Positions 25,892-35,549 are shown, counted from the first letter of the stretch. The stretch is DNA of 64,000 nucleotides from Rhodanobacter denitrificans (GCF_003335105.1 NZ_QFWQ01000004.1:180461-244460), one strand, 5' to 3'. Translations and numbers: made by a program. The notes: a model not told the origin generated them from the letters alone.

Positions 25892-25916
25892 ATTAGATAT
25901 CAATTTGATATCTAAT
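25892..25916. promoter_or_regulatory. perfect palindrome upstream of the SPFH-RHH operon
   Basis: ATTAGATATCAA and TTGATATCTAAT are perfect 12-bp arms around one T. This AT-rich palindrome stands out in high-GC DNA. It lies 25 bases before the SPFH start and about 90 bases before purT on the other strand. It has the size of a dimeric or tetrameric repressor site, and the RHH protein encoded in the operon is the obvious candidate ligand. Confidence 0.7.
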
Positions 25917-26007
25917 TCAAGTGAGCGCGGCACGGCGGATCCATGTCGGGCAGGCTGCCTCGTGCCCGGCCGCATACAATGCCGGTTTGCCTGCACCGGA
26001 GAACCCG

Positions 26008-27189
26008 ATGAAGCCATTCGGCACCCCCCATTCCGACCACGCGCTGCGCGTGCTGCTGCTTGGCGCCGGCGAGCTGGGCAAGGAGGTGGCGATCGAGCTG
26101 CAGCGCTACGCGGTGGAAGTGATCGCGGTGGATCGCTACGCGAATGCGCCGGCGATGCAGGTCGCCCATCGCAGCCACGTGATCGACATGCTGGACGGCA
26201 AGGCACTGCGCGCGGTGATCGAGCAGGAAAAGCCCGACCTGGTGGTGCCGGAGATCGAGGCGATCCATACGCCGACCCTGGTCGAGCTGGAGAAGGAGGG
26301 CCAGCGGGTGATCCCCACCGCGCGCGCGGCATGGCTGACCATGGACCGCGAGGGCATCCGCCGGCTGGCCGCTGAGGAACTCAGGCTGCCCACCTCGCCC
26401 TACCGCTTCTGCGACGACGAGGCGCAGTATCGCGACGCGGTGGCCGCGATCGGCTATCCGTTCGTGATCAAGCCGGTGATGAGTTCGTCGGGCAAGGGCC
26501 AGAGCGTGGTGCGCAGCGCCGACGAGTTGCAACACGCATGGGATTACGCGCAGTCCGGTGGGCGTGCGGGCAAGGGCCGGGTGATCGTCGAGGGCTTCGT
26601 CGATTTCGACTATGAGATCACCATGCTCACCGTGCGGCACGTCGACGGCGTCAGCTTCTGCGCGCCGATCGGCCATCGCCAGGAAGAGGGCGACTATCGC
26701 GAGTCGTGGCAGCCGCAGCCGATGAGCGACGCCGCGCTGGCCGAGGCACAGCGGCAGGCCGCCGCGGTCACCGGTGCGCTGGGCGGCTGGGGCGTGTTCG
26801 GCGTGGAGTTCTTCGTGAAGGGCGATGCGGTGATCTTCTCCGAGGTCAGCCCACGGCCGCACGACACCGGCCTGGTCACCCTGATCTCGCAGGAGTTCTC
26901 CGAGTTCGCGCTGCATGCGCGGGCGATCCTCGGCCTGCCGATCCCGGTGATCCACCAGTACGGGCCGGCGGCGTCGTGCGCGGTGCTGGTCGAAGGCGAG
27001 GGCGCGGGCCCGCGCTACCACGGCGTGGCCGCGGCGCTGGTCGAGCCGGACACGCAGCTGCGCATCTTCGGCAAGCCCGAGGTGAAGGGGCGCCGGCGCA
27101 TGGCGGTGACGCTGGCGCGCGCCGGCACACTGGAGGCGGCGGTGGGCAAGGCGGTGCGCGCGGCGGGCCATCTGCGCATCGAGCTGTGA
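26008..27189 (+). CDS. purT: formate-dependent phosphoribosylglycinamide formyltransferase
   Basis: Makes formyl-GAR from GAR, formate and ATP in purine synthesis. The 393-residue ATP-grasp protein has [18 protein letters not shown] at the N-terminus, [15 protein letters not shown] in the ATP-binding loop and [11 protein letters not shown]...[12 protein letters not shown] in the metal/ATP site. These are diagnostic for PurT against PurK. The start at 26008 follows GGAG; the longer frame runs through the palindrome region and lacks similarity. Confidence 0.95.
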   Translation: MKPFGTPHSDHALRVLLLGAGELGKEVAIELQRYAVEVIAVDRYANAPAMQVAHRSHVIDMLDGKALRAVIEQEKPDLVVPEIEAIHTPTLVELEKEGQRVIPTARAAWLTMDREGIRRLAAEELRLPTSPYRFCDDEAQYRDAVAAIGYPFVIKPVMSSSGKGQSVVRSADELQHAWDYAQSGGRAGKGRVIVEGFVDFDYEITMLTVRHVDGVSFCAPIGHRQEEGDYRESWQPQPMSDAALAEAQRQAAAVTGALGGWGVFGVEFFVKGDAVIFSEVSPRPHDTGLVTLISQEFSEFALHARAILGLPIPVIHQYGPAASCAVLVEGEGAGPRYHGVAAALVEPDTQLRIFGKPEVKGRRRMAVTLARAGTLEAAVGKAVRAAGHLRIEL

Positions 27190-27275
27190 GCGCATCCGTC
27201 TGAACGAATCGACGCGATAGGCTTGGCGATGGCGGCCGCGTCGTCGCCACCGGTATTCGACTAAGGAGAGGCAGG

Positions 27276-28799
27276 ATGGAATCAACCGGGTTTGCGCACT
27301 GGCTGGTCGTGCTGGTCGAACTGGTCACGGCCTTTGCCCTGCTGTTGCTGGCGCTGGCGGTGGTGGTGCTGGCGGTGACCTGGGTGGTCGATCGCAACCA
27401 GACCGGCAACGCGGTGCTGCGCAACTTCCCGGTGGTCGGCCACTTCCGCTACTGGTTCCTGCATCTGGGCGAGTTCTTCCGCCAGTACCTGTATTCCAGC
27501 GACCGCGAGGAGATGCCGTTCAACCGCGCCCAGCGCACCTGGGTCTATCGCGCCGCGAAGAACGTGGACAACACCAATGCATTCGGTTCCAGCCGCGACC
27601 TGCGTGCCGAGGGCGTGCCGTTCTTCGTCAACGCGCCGTTCCCCGACCTGGGCGTGGACCACGTCGAGCCGGTGCCGGTGACGATCGGTCCGTACGCGCG
27701 CGAGCCGTACAGCCATGCGGCGTTCTTCAACATCTCGGCGATGAGTTTCGGCGCATTGTCGGCGCCGGCCGTGCGCGCGCTGTCGCGCGGCGCGGCCAAG
27801 GCGGGCATCTGGATGGACACCGGTGAGGGTGGCCTGGCGCCGTACCACTTGGAAGGCGGCTGCGACATCATCTTCGAGATCGGCACCGCCAAGTACGGCG
27901 TGCGCACGCCGGACGGCAAGCTCGACGACGACAAGCTGCTGGCGATCTGCGCCCACCCGCAGGTGAAGATGGTCAGCATCAAGCTGGGCCAGGGCGCCAA
28001 GCCCGGCATGGGCGGCCTGCTGCCGGGCGCCAAGGTCACCGCCGAGATCGCGGCGATCCGCGGCATTCCGGTCGGCGAGGATTCGCAGAGCCCGAACCGC
28101 CATCTCGACATCGGCAACGTCACGCAGTTGATGGACAGCATCGGGCACATCCGCGAGCTCACCGGCAAGCCGGTTGGCTTCAAGGCGGTGCTGGGCGGCG
28201 TGGAGTGGATCGGCGAGCTGTGCGACGAGGTGAGGAAGCGCGGCATCGAGAGCGCGCCCGACTTCATCATCGTCGACGGCTCCGAAGGCGGTACCGGCGC
28301 GGCGCCGCAGACCCTGATGGAAGGCGTCGGCCTGCCATTGCACGAGGCCCTGCCGGCACTGCTCGACATGCTGATCGTCAAGGGCCTGCGCCAGCGCATC
28401 AAGGTGGTCTGCTCGGGCAAGTGCATCACTGCCTACGACGTGGCGTGGGCACTCTCGCTGGGGGCGGACTTCGTCAACTCGGCGCGCGGCTTCATGCTGG
28501 CGCTGGGCTGCATCCAGTCGCTGCAGTGCAACCGCAACACCTGTCCCACCGGCATCACCACGCAGGACCCGAAGCTGCAGCGCGGCCTGGTGGTAAGCGA
28601 CAAGAGCGAGCGGGTGTTCCACTACGCGAAGAACGTGATGCACGAGGTCGGCATCATCGCGCATAGCTGCGGGGTCAGCGAACCGCGCCAGCTCAACCGC
28701 AGCCACTGCCGCGTCGTGGGCGACGACGGCCTGTCGATCCCGCTGGAGAAGCTGTTTCCGTACCCGCAGGCGCAGGATTCGGCGCGGAAATCCCGGTAG
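27276..28799 (+). CDS. FMN-binding glutamate synthase family protein
   Basis: A 507-residue protein similar to the FMN/FeS domain of the large glutamate synthase subunit, but free-standing. It has an N-terminal TM (residues about 8-36), an FMN barrel with ISAMSFGALSAPAVRALSRGAAKAG and DGSEGGTGAAPQTLMEG, and CNRNTCPTGITTQ, which contributes Cys ligands near the FeS site. It lacks the glutaminase domain, so ammonia-dependent or other FMN chemistry is possible. The TAG stop belongs to the adjoining REP element. Confidence 0.9.
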   Translation: MESTGFAHWLVVLVELVTAFALLLLALAVVVLAVTWVVDRNQTGNAVLRNFPVVGHFRYWFLHLGEFFRQYLYSSDREEMPFNRAQRTWVYRAAKNVDNTNAFGSSRDLRAEGVPFFVNAPFPDLGVDHVEPVPVTIGPYAREPYSHAAFFNISAMSFGALSAPAVRALSRGAAKAGIWMDTGEGGLAPYHLEGGCDIIFEIGTAKYGVRTPDGKLDDDKLLAICAHPQVKMVSIKLGQGAKPGMGGLLPGAKVTAEIAAIRGIPVGEDSQSPNRHLDIGNVTQLMDSIGHIRELTGKPVGFKAVLGGVEWIGELCDEVRKRGIESAPDFIIVDGSEGGTGAAPQTLMEGVGLPLHEALPALLDMLIVKGLRQRIKVVCSGKCITAYDVAWALSLGADFVNSARGFMLALGCIQSLQCNRNTCPTGITTQDPKLQRGLVVSDKSERVFHYAKNVMHEVGIIAHSCGVSEPRQLNRSHCRVVGDDGLSIPLEKLFPYPQAQDSARKSR

Positions 28800-28854
28800 G
28801 GCGGGCACTGCCCGCCGCTGGTTCGCATGGGGCGGCGGGCAGTGCCCGCCCTAC
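28796..28854. repeat. REP pair, copy 2
   Basis: GTAGGGCGGGCACTGCCCGCC, a 17-base spacer, then GGCGGGCAGTGCCCGCCCTAC. It lies exactly between two converging genes and supplies both stop codons: TAG (28797-28799) for the glutamate synthase-like gene on the plus strand, and TAG (28853-28851) for bpt on the minus strand. Confidence 0.92.
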
Positions 28855-29564
28855 GGCTGCGGCATCGCCTGCCAGCCTTCGGCGGTGCGGATCTGCAACG
28901 GCCTGAAGCGCCGCTTGTAGTCCATCTTCGGATGGCCGTCGATCCAGAAGCCCAGGTACAGCCACGGCAGGCCGCGGCGGCGGGCCAGCGCCACTTGCTG
29001 CAGGATCGCGTAGGTACCGAGCCCGCGCACGGCTTCGTCGGGGTCGTAGAACGTGTAGACGGCCGAGATGCCGTTGAGGCAGACGTCGGTGACCGCCACC
29101 GCCAGCAGGCGTTCGCCCTGGCGCAGTTCCAGGAACAGGGTGGGGCTCCACGGAGCGGTGAGGAAGCGGCGGAAGTCGCTGGCCTCGGCGTCGTCCATGC
29201 CGCCGCCGGCGTGGCGGCTCTGCAGGTAACGCTCGTACAGCGCGTGGCGTTCGCGGTTGTAGCCGGGAATCGACTCGCTCAGATCCAGATCGGCGTTGCG
29301 TTTCAGGCAGCGTCGCTGCGCACGGTCCGGCTGGAAGTTGGCCACGTCGATGCGGCACGGCGTGCAGGCACGGCATTGCGGGCAATTCGGAAAATACAGG
29401 TGGCCGCCGGCGCGACGGAACCCGCGTTCCAGCGCCGGGCCGTACAACTTGTCGAGGTTCGGCGCGGCCGGGTCCAGCACCAGGTTCTGCGCCGTGCGGT
29501 CGGCGTAATAGCCGCACGCATGGGGCAGGGTCTGGAACAGGCGGACTTGGTCGGAGCGGCGCAT
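28851..29564 (-). CDS. bpt: aspartate/glutamate leucyltransferase (Bpt)
   Basis: Transfers Leu from Leu-tRNA to N-terminal Asp/Glu of proteins, feeding the N-end rule pathway. The 237-residue product has the N-terminal Cys cluster CPQCRACTPCR (near 61-71), SQ-like PGYNRERHALYERYLQSRH, and the GNAT-fold C-terminus with GLGTYAILQQ and LGFWIDGHPKMDYKRRF. It resembles bacterial Bpt more than eukaryotic Ate1 in length. The last codon and stop fall in REP copy 2. Confidence 0.92.
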   Translation of the reverse strand: MRRSDQVRLFQTLPHACGYYADRTAQNLVLDPAAPNLDKLYGPALERGFRRAGGHLYFPNCPQCRACTPCRIDVANFQPDRAQRRCLKRNADLDLSESIPGYNRERHALYERYLQSRHAGGGMDDAEASDFRRFLTAPWSPTLFLELRQGERLLAVAVTDVCLNGISAVYTFYDPDEAVRGLGTYAILQQVALARRRGLPWLYLGFWIDGHPKMDYKRRFRPLQIRTAEGWQAMPQP

Positions 29565-29611
29565 GGCCGGATTCTATGCCGCCCACGGCGGCGGCGCATC
29601 CGGGGGGCGGA

Positions 29612-30001
29612 TCACACGCGCAGGAAGCGCAGCATCGCCACGGCGAGCACCGCCAGCACGACCAGGATCACGATGCGGCGCACGCGGGTCACCGCGCGGT
29701 TGCGCCGTTCCAGCGGGCTGGGGTTGCGCGCGGCGGCCAATTCCTCGCCGTAGCGAATCGTCGGCTCGATGCCGATCTCGCGCAGCAACGCACGGGCGCG
29801 GGCGTAGTCGTCGGCGTGGGTGATCCACACCTGCGCCCAACTGCTGCGGTCGTCCTGCCGTTGCGAGTAGCTGAAGCGCTGCCAGCTCGGCCGGTTGTAG
29901 TTGGAGCGGTTTTCCACGGTAGCCGCGATGCCATGTTCGGCCATCAGGGCGACCACGGTGTCGATGTTTTCAGGGCGGGGCGAGGTATAGATCTGGCGCA
30001 T
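29612..30001 (-). CDS. DUF2007-like protein with C-terminal membrane anchor
   Basis: A 129-residue protein. The N-terminal half (RQIYTSPRPENIDTVVALMAEHGIAATVEN) resembles the DUF2007/putative signal-transducing fold. A basic stretch and one TM (about 108-126) follow. Xanthomonad homologues are sometimes called pathogenicity-like, with no defined role. It sits 13 bases downstream of tesB on the same strand. Confidence 0.7.
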   Translation of the reverse strand: MRQIYTSPRPENIDTVVALMAEHGIAATVENRSNYNRPSWQRFSYSQRQDDRSSWAQVWITHADDYARARALLREIGIEPTIRYGEELAAARNPSPLERRNRAVTRVRRIVILVVLAVLAVAMLRFLRV

Positions 30002-30014
30002 GGCTGCAGTTTAC

Positions 30015-30881
30015 TCACTCGCCGCGCACGCGGATCAGGCCTTCCTGCGCGGTGGAGGCGACCAGCCGGCCATCGCGGCTGAAGATCTGCCCGCGCGCCA
30101 GGCCGCGGCCACCCTGCGCGGTGGGGCTGTCGAACGAGTACAGCAGCCACTCATCGACGCGGAACGGGCGATGGAACCACAATGCGTGGTCGAGGCTGGC
30201 CATCTGCACGTTGTGGGTCATGTACGAGATGCCGTGCGGCAGCGTGGCGGTGCCGATCAGGTGGAAATCCGAGGCGTAGGCCAGCAGCGCCCGGTGCAGG
30301 ATCGCCGAATCGTCGATCGGCGAGGTCAGCCGGAACCAGATGTGCTGGATCGGCGGCCGCTTGACCGGGTGCAGCTCGTCGCGCGGCCACACCTGGCGGA
30401 ACTCGAACGGACCGTCGATGCCCAGCCAGCGCTGCAGTTTCACCGGCAGCCGCGCCAGCTCGTCGGGCGGCAGCGGGTGCAGCGGCTCGATGTCTTCCGG
30501 CACCGGCACTTTCGGCATGCTGGTCTGGTGTTCCACGCCCGGCTCGGGCGCCTGGAACGAGATCGAGCCGTTCAGGATCGGCTGGCCGTGCTGGATCGCC
30601 ACCACCCGGCGCGAGGAGAACGTGCCGCCGTCGCGGGTGCGCTCCACGCTGTAGACGATCGGCGCCTCGATGTCGCCGGCGCGCAGGAAGTAGGCGTGCA
30701 GCGAATGCGCCTCGCGCGACGGGTCAACCGTCTGCTGCGCCGCCGCCAGCGCCTGTCCCAGCACCTGGCCGCCGAACACGAAACGCGTGCCGATGTCGCG
30801 GCTCTGGCCGCGGAACAGGTTGTCTTCCAGCCGTTCCAGCTGCAGCAGGTCGACGAGTTCGGCGACGTGGTCTTCGCTCAT
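30015..30881 (-). CDS. tesB: acyl-CoA thioesterase II
   Basis: Hydrolyses medium- and long-chain acyl-CoA. In the 288-residue double-hotdog protein, RFVFGGQVLGQALAAA lies in the first half, and ASDFHLIGTATLPHG with the catalytic Asp, then DHALWFHRPF and ARGQIFSRDGRLVASTAQEG with the catalytic Gln, lie in the second. Length and motifs match E. coli TesB. Confidence 0.95.
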   Translation of the reverse strand: MSEDHVAELVDLLQLERLEDNLFRGQSRDIGTRFVFGGQVLGQALAAAQQTVDPSREAHSLHAYFLRAGDIEAPIVYSVERTRDGGTFSSRRVVAIQHGQPILNGSISFQAPEPGVEHQTSMPKVPVPEDIEPLHPLPPDELARLPVKLQRWLGIDGPFEFRQVWPRDELHPVKRPPIQHIWFRLTSPIDDSAILHRALLAYASDFHLIGTATLPHGISYMTHNVQMASLDHALWFHRPFRVDEWLLYSFDSPTAQGGRGLARGQIFSRDGRLVASTAQEGLIRVRGE

Positions 30882-31040
30882 GGCATGTCCTTGCGGGGAT
30901 TCGCCAGTATAGCGACGGCGCCCGGCGAAACCGCATTCAGCCGGTGACGGCCTGGCCTGTGGCGAGCGTGCCTGTGCCTGCGTGCCGGGCGAGGAAGCGG
31001 CGCCGGGTCGTGCCCGGCGCCGCCGCCGTGCCGCAGCCTC

Positions 31041-31184
31041 TCAGGACTGCGCTGTCGCCTCGCGCAGCTTCTGCGCGCATTCCTCGCAGCAGACCTCGAC
31101 GGTACGGCCGCCGAGGGTGACTTCGATGGCGTTGCCGTCCAGCGGATAGTCACAGGCGGCGCAGGTGGTCTCTTCCGTTTGCAT
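31041..31184 (-). CDS. small Cys-rich metal-binding protein
   Basis: A 47-residue protein with CAAC (Cys8, Cys11) and VCCEECAQKL (Cys32-33 and Cys36), a TRASH/zinc-ribbon-like arrangement that suggests metal binding. The ATG at 31184 has a GGAG site 6 bases upstream; the longer frame adds an unrelated extension. No metal transporter is adjacent, so its metal and role are unknown. It lies between tesB and the AraC-type regulator gene, all on the same strand. Confidence 0.75.
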   Translation of the reverse strand: MQTEETTCAACDYPLDGNAIEVTLGGRTVEVCCEECAQKLREATAQS

Positions 31185-31268
31185 GGTGAGTCTCCGGTAG
31201 GTGCCCGCGATCGGGCCTGCACAGGAGACCACCGGCCGTCGGCGGCGGCTGTCAGGATCTTTAGCGAT

Positions 31269-32105
31269 TCATGAGGCGCGGTTCAGCGCGGCCCGGCGGA
31301 AGGCCGTGGGCGTGCGGCCGTAGGCCTGGCGGAAGGCGGCGCTGAAGTGGCTGTGGCTGGAGAAGCCGAGGTCCAGCGCCAGCGCGGCGACGTCTTCGCA
31401 GTCGGCCACCCGGTCCAGCGCGCGGGCCAGGCGCAGGCGCAGGTGGTAGCGGTACAGCGGCATGCCTTCGACCTGCTGGAAGGCCTGGGTGAGATAGACC
31501 GGCGAGCCGCCGACTTCCGCCGCGATGTCCGCCAGCGCCCAGCGCCGGGTGAGGTCGCTGGCGAGCAGCAGTTTGGCCCGGTCCACCAGCCGCTGCCGCG
31601 CACGGGTGGCGCCGGGCGCGTGGGCGGTGCGCGGGCCGAGGCTGCGGCACACCAGGGTCAGCGCCAGGCTCTCGCCTTCCAGCGGTTCGATGCCGCCGTG
31701 GCGCAGGCTGTGGCGCAGCAGCGCCACCAGCACCTGCGCGCGCTCGTCGATGCGCAGCGCCTGGTGGCGGAACACGGGCTGGTCGCGCCGCTGCAGCATC
31801 GCGGCCGGCGCCAGCTCGCGCAGCAATGGCGGCGACACGATCAGCGACAGGCAGGCATCGCCGCCGGCCACCGGATGGCTGACCCGATAGCCCTCGTCGG
31901 CGTTGAAGAACAGCACGTGATTGGCATCGGCCACCGACTGCGTGCTGCCGACATGGCGCAGGTACAGGCCGCGGTAGGGAAACACCAGCCGGGTGGAGGC
32001 GGTTGATTCCTCGGTGCTGCGGTGGCGGCATTCGCCGCGGCAGCACACGTCGTGTACCGCGGCGGTGGCGGATTGCAGCAGCGGCTGGACGTCGAACTCC
32101 GGCAT
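31269..32105 (-). CDS. AraC family transcriptional regulator
   Basis: A 278-residue regulator. The N-terminal sensing half contains LVFPYRGLYLRHVG and an unusual Cys-rich HDVCCRGECRH near the start. The C-terminal AraC DNA-binding domain (about 170-270) has LADIAAEVGGSPVYLTQAFQQVEG as the first HTH and DVAALALDLGFSSHSHFSAAFRQAYG as the second. The early cysteines might be redox- or metal-responsive, which is inference. Targets are unknown. Confidence 0.9.
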   Translation of the reverse strand: MPEFDVQPLLQSATAAVHDVCCRGECRHRSTEESTASTRLVFPYRGLYLRHVGSTQSVADANHVLFFNADEGYRVSHPVAGGDACLSLIVSPPLLRELAPAAMLQRRDQPVFRHQALRIDERAQVLVALLRHSLRHGGIEPLEGESLALTLVCRSLGPRTAHAPGATRARQRLVDRAKLLLASDLTRRWALADIAAEVGGSPVYLTQAFQQVEGMPLYRYHLRLRLARALDRVADCEDVAALALDLGFSSHSHFSAAFRQAYGRTPTAFRRAALNRAS

Positions 32106-32132
32106 GGCGGCGGCTCGCAGTGGCGATGCAGT

Positions 32133-32687
32133 CTAGCGCAGCCGTTCGAGGCCGCAGGCGGGGACGACGGCGTTCCACGGGAACAGCGGACCGGGGTCGA
32201 GCTTGCGGCGGATCTGCAGCGCGGGGTCGTCGCTGGCCGGCATCAGCGCGGTATCCAGGTCCTCGTGGCCGGCGATGCGGCGAAGGTTCGGGAACTCCTC
32301 GCGCAATTGCGCCAGCAGGGCGCCTAGTGCGGCGATCTGGGCGTCGGCGTACGGTTCGGTCATCTGCTGATGGCGCGAATCCCACCATTGCGGATAGCGC
32401 CCGCGGTTGACCAGCTCGATGCCGACCGAATCCGGGTTGTGCCCGCGCACGTGGTTCGCGACGCGGGTGCCGGGCACGTAGCGCAGCACCGCGCCGTCGC
32501 GGTCGACGTAATAGTGGCCGCTGTTGCCGGTGCCGCTGGCGTGCAGCACGCGCTCGCCGTACTCCCGTGCCATTGCCAGGTCGGGCAGTTCGGTGCAGTG
32601 GATCACTACCAGCTCGACCGCCGCGGCCGGGCGTTCGGGCAGCAGGTCGACGTAGGGCAACGGCTGGTCGCGGAAGGTCAGGGGCAT
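32133..32687 (-). CDS. N-acetylmuramoyl-L-alanine amidase, AmpD-like
   Basis: A 184-residue zinc amidase (Amidase_2). It has VVIHCTELPD with the first zinc His, GHYYVDRDGAVLRYV, NPDSVGIELVNRGRYP and GHEDLDTALMPASDDP with later ligands. There is no signal peptide, so it may be cytoplasmic and act on recycled muropeptides as AmpD does. The stop lies 27 bases upstream of the AraC-type gene start on the same strand. Confidence 0.88.
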   Translation of the reverse strand: MPLTFRDQPLPYVDLLPERPAAAVELVVIHCTELPDLAMAREYGERVLHASGTGNSGHYYVDRDGAVLRYVPGTRVANHVRGHNPDSVGIELVNRGRYPQWWDSRHQQMTEPYADAQIAALGALLAQLREEFPNLRRIAGHEDLDTALMPASDDPALQIRRKLDPGPLFPWNAVVPACGLERLR

Positions 32688-32776
32688 CGACCAAGTCTCG
32701 CATGCGGCGGCCGGGGGTGGAAACGCTGCCTGTTACCATGCACCTCCTGCCTTTCCCGCTTTCCACGGAGCCCGCC

Positions 32777-33304
32777 ATGCGCGGCCAGATCATTCTTTCG
32801 CACGGCTCGGATTCCGGCCCGGACGCCACCAAGGTCAGCGCGCTGGCCGCGCTGGCCGAATCGCTGGGCTGGCGCACGCACCGGCCGGACTACAGCGCCG
32901 ACGACGCACGCGGCCACGCCGCTTCGGTGGCGCCGCGGATCGCCCGCCTGCGCGCCACCGTCGAGGCGCTGGAGGCGCCGCCGCTGCTGGTCGGCTCCAG
33001 CATGGGCGCGTTCGTCTCCGGCCTGGTCTCGCTGGACGTGCCGGTGGCCGGTCTGCTGTTGCTGGCCACGCCCAGCGAAATCCCCGGCTACGCGCGCAAG
33101 TTCGACCTGCGCGGGGGCGTGCCCGCGCTGCTGATCCACGGCTGGCGCGACGAAGTCTGCCCGCTGGCCGGCACGCACGCGTTCTCCGCCGGGCGCCGGC
33201 TGCCGCTGCTGGTGCTGGACGACGACCATCGGCTGGGTGCGAGCATGGACATGATCGCCGCGCAGTTCCGGCTCCTGCTGGATCAGCTGGCGACCAGCGC
33301 ATGA
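32777..33304 (+). CDS. small alpha/beta hydrolase
   Basis: A 175-residue alpha/beta hydrolase with the nucleophile elbow LVGSSMGAFVS (Ser in GSSMG), an acid residue in LLIHGWRDEVCP and a His in LDDDHRLG. It resembles short KANL3/Tex30-like hydrolases. ATG at 32777 follows CGGAG; an upstream in-frame ATG at 32738 is less likely. Its stop overlaps the rlmKL start by 4 bases, so they are coupled. Confidence 0.85.
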   Translation: MRGQIILSHGSDSGPDATKVSALAALAESLGWRTHRPDYSADDARGHAASVAPRIARLRATVEALEAPPLLVGSSMGAFVSGLVSLDVPVAGLLLLATPSEIPGYARKFDLRGGVPALLIHGWRDEVCPLAGTHAFSAGRRLPLLVLDDDHRLGASMDMIAAQFRLLLDQLATSA

Positions 33305-35487
33305 GCCATTACTTCGCCACCTGCCCGAAGGGCATGGAATACCTGCTGCGCGACGAACTGGTCGCGCTCGGCGCCGAGGATGTGCGCGAAGCGCTGGCCG
33401 GTGCGCATTTTTCCGGCACGCTGGAAACGGCGTACAAAGCTTGCCTGTGGTCGCGCCTGGCCAGCCGCATCCTGCTGCCGCTGGCGGAGTTCGACGCGGC
33501 CGACGACGATGCGCTCTATCGCGGCGTGCAGGAAATCGATTGGAGTGCCCACCTGGCGGCGCATGCCACCTTCGCCGTGGATGCCGGTACCGCGCTGAGC
33601 AAATTGACGCACAGCCAGTTCGTCGGCCTGCGCGTGAAGGATGCGGTGGTGGACCAGTTCCGCCAGCGTGATGGCTCGCGTCCGGGCATTGATACCGACG
33701 AGCCGGACATCCGCATCAATGTGCGCCTGCGCCGCGATCGCGCCACCGTGTCGCTGGACCTGGCCGGCTCGCCGCTGCACCGGCGCGGCTGGCGCGAGGT
33801 GCAGGGCGAGGCCCCGCTGAAGGAGAACCTTGCCGCCGCGATGCTGCTGCGCGCGCAGTGGCCTGCGGTGTATGCCGCAGGCGGCGCGCTGCTCGACCCG
33901 ATGTGCGGCTCCGGCACGCTGCTGATCGAAGGCGCGCTGATGGCGGCCGACGTGGCGCCCGGCTTGCGTCGCGAGTACTTCGGTTTCCTCGGTTGGCAGC
34001 AGCACGACATCGCCTTGTGGCGCGGTCTGCTGGACGAGGCGAGGCAGCGTGCCGAGGCCGGTCTGCGCGCGCTGCGCCCGTGCTTCTTCGGCAGCGACGC
34101 CGACCCGCGCATGGTGCAGACGGCCAAGCGCAACGCGCAGGAAGCGGGCGTGGCCGGCTTCTTCACCCTGGACCGGCAGGACGTGGCGCACGCCGCGCCG
34201 CCGCCCGGCGTCGACTATGGCCTGCTCATCACCAACCCGCCGTACGGCGAACGCCTCGGCGACCGCGTCGAGATGCCGAAGCTGTACCGTGCGCTGGGCG
34301 ACACGCTGCGTCAGCGCTTCAGCGGCTGGCGTGCCGCGGTGCTGGCCGGCGACGTGGAACTGGGCCGCGCCATGCAACTGCACGCGGACAAACGCTACGC
34401 GCTGTACAACGGCGCGCTCGAAACCGTGCTGCTGACGTTCGACCTGCAGCCGCGCGAGGAGAAACCGCGCGAGCCGAAGCCGCTGTCCGCCGGCGCGCAG
34501 ATGCTGAAGAACCGGCTGGAAAAGAACGTCAGGCACCTGCGCAAGCGGCTTGCCCGCGAGGGCATCCACGGCTGGCGCGCCTACGACCAGGATCTGCCCG
34601 AGTACGCCGCCGCGATCGACGTTTACGGCGACACGAACGGCGATGATCACCTGCACATCCAGGAATACCGCGCTCCGGCCGACATTCCCGCCGACGTCGC
34701 GCGGCTGCGCCTGCGCGAGGTCGCCCGCGTCGCCGGCGAGGTGCTCGGCGTGCCGCGCGAGCGCATCGCGCTGAAGACCCGTGAGCGCGGCAAGGGCGGT
34801 TCCAAGTATGGCCAGCTCGACCAGCGCGGCGAGTTCATCGAGGTGGAGGAGGGCGGCCTGAAGTTCCTGGTCAACCTCACCGACTATCTGGATACCGGCC
34901 TGTTCCTCGACCACCGGCTGGTGCGCGCCAGGGTGCGCGAGCTGGCGCGGGGTCGCTGCTTCCTCAACCTGTTCGCCTACACCGCCACCGCCAGCGTGTA
35001 TGCCGCCGCCGGCGGCGCACTGGAAACCACCAGCGTGGACCTGTCGGCCACCTATCTGGAATGGGCCTCGCGCAACCTGGCACTGAACGGTTTCAGCGGC
35101 GCCCGCCAGCGGCTGATGCAGTTCGACGCGCTGGAGTTCCTGCAGCGCGACCGCGGTCACTACGGCCTGATCTATGTCGATCCGCCCACTTTCTCGAACT
35201 CCAAGCGCGCCGAGGATTTCGACGTGCAGCGCGATCACGTGGCCCTGCTGGAGGCCTGCAATGCGCGGCTGACCCGCGACGGCGTGATTGTGTTCTCCAA
35301 CAACTTCCGCCGCTTCAGGCTGGACCGCGAGGCGCTGGAGCAGCACTTCGAGATCGAGGACTGGAGCGCTCCCAGCATCCCGTTCGACTTCGCCCGCCGC
35401 GCCGACATCCACGGCTGCTGGCTGCTGCGCCGGCGCCAGGCTGTGACCGGGATCAACCCCTGGGATACCGCGCACATCAAAAAATGA
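33301..35487 (+). CDS. rlmKL: bifunctional 23S rRNA m2G2445/m7G2069 methyltransferase
   Basis: A 728-residue fusion protein that modifies helix 74 of 23S rRNA. The N-terminal THUMP domain (about 45-160) precedes the RlmL methyltransferase with LDPMCGSGTLLIEGAL and the catalytic ITNPPYGERLGD. The RlmK methyltransferase (about 470-728) has FLNLFAYTATASVYAA and DPPTFSNS. The length matches E. coli RlmKL. It is translationally coupled to the hydrolase gene before it. Confidence 0.95.
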   Translation: MSHYFATCPKGMEYLLRDELVALGAEDVREALAGAHFSGTLETAYKACLWSRLASRILLPLAEFDAADDDALYRGVQEIDWSAHLAAHATFAVDAGTALSKLTHSQFVGLRVKDAVVDQFRQRDGSRPGIDTDEPDIRINVRLRRDRATVSLDLAGSPLHRRGWREVQGEAPLKENLAAAMLLRAQWPAVYAAGGALLDPMCGSGTLLIEGALMAADVAPGLRREYFGFLGWQQHDIALWRGLLDEARQRAEAGLRALRPCFFGSDADPRMVQTAKRNAQEAGVAGFFTLDRQDVAHAAPPPGVDYGLLITNPPYGERLGDRVEMPKLYRALGDTLRQRFSGWRAAVLAGDVELGRAMQLHADKRYALYNGALETVLLTFDLQPREEKPREPKPLSAGAQMLKNRLEKNVRHLRKRLAREGIHGWRAYDQDLPEYAAAIDVYGDTNGDDHLHIQEYRAPADIPADVARLRLREVARVAGEVLGVPRERIALKTRERGKGGSKYGQLDQRGEFIEVEEGGLKFLVNLTDYLDTGLFLDHRLVRARVRELARGRCFLNLFAYTATASVYAAAGGALETTSVDLSATYLEWASRNLALNGFSGARQRLMQFDALEFLQRDRGHYGLIYVDPPTFSNSKRAEDFDVQRDHVALLEACNARLTRDGVIVFSNNFRRFRLDREALEQHFEIEDWSAPSIPFDFARRADIHGCWLLRRRQAVTGINPWDTAHIKK

Positions 35488-35549
35488 ACCCTTCAGTGCA
35501 TATTAAGCGTGATCGGACGAGCATCCATCCCGTACAACGGAGAACGATC

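Noticed and set aside
33283-35475. Minus-strand open frame of 730 codons over rlmKL
   Set aside because: It mirrors rlmKL exactly, with low-complexity composition. RlmKL has all its motifs on the plus strand.
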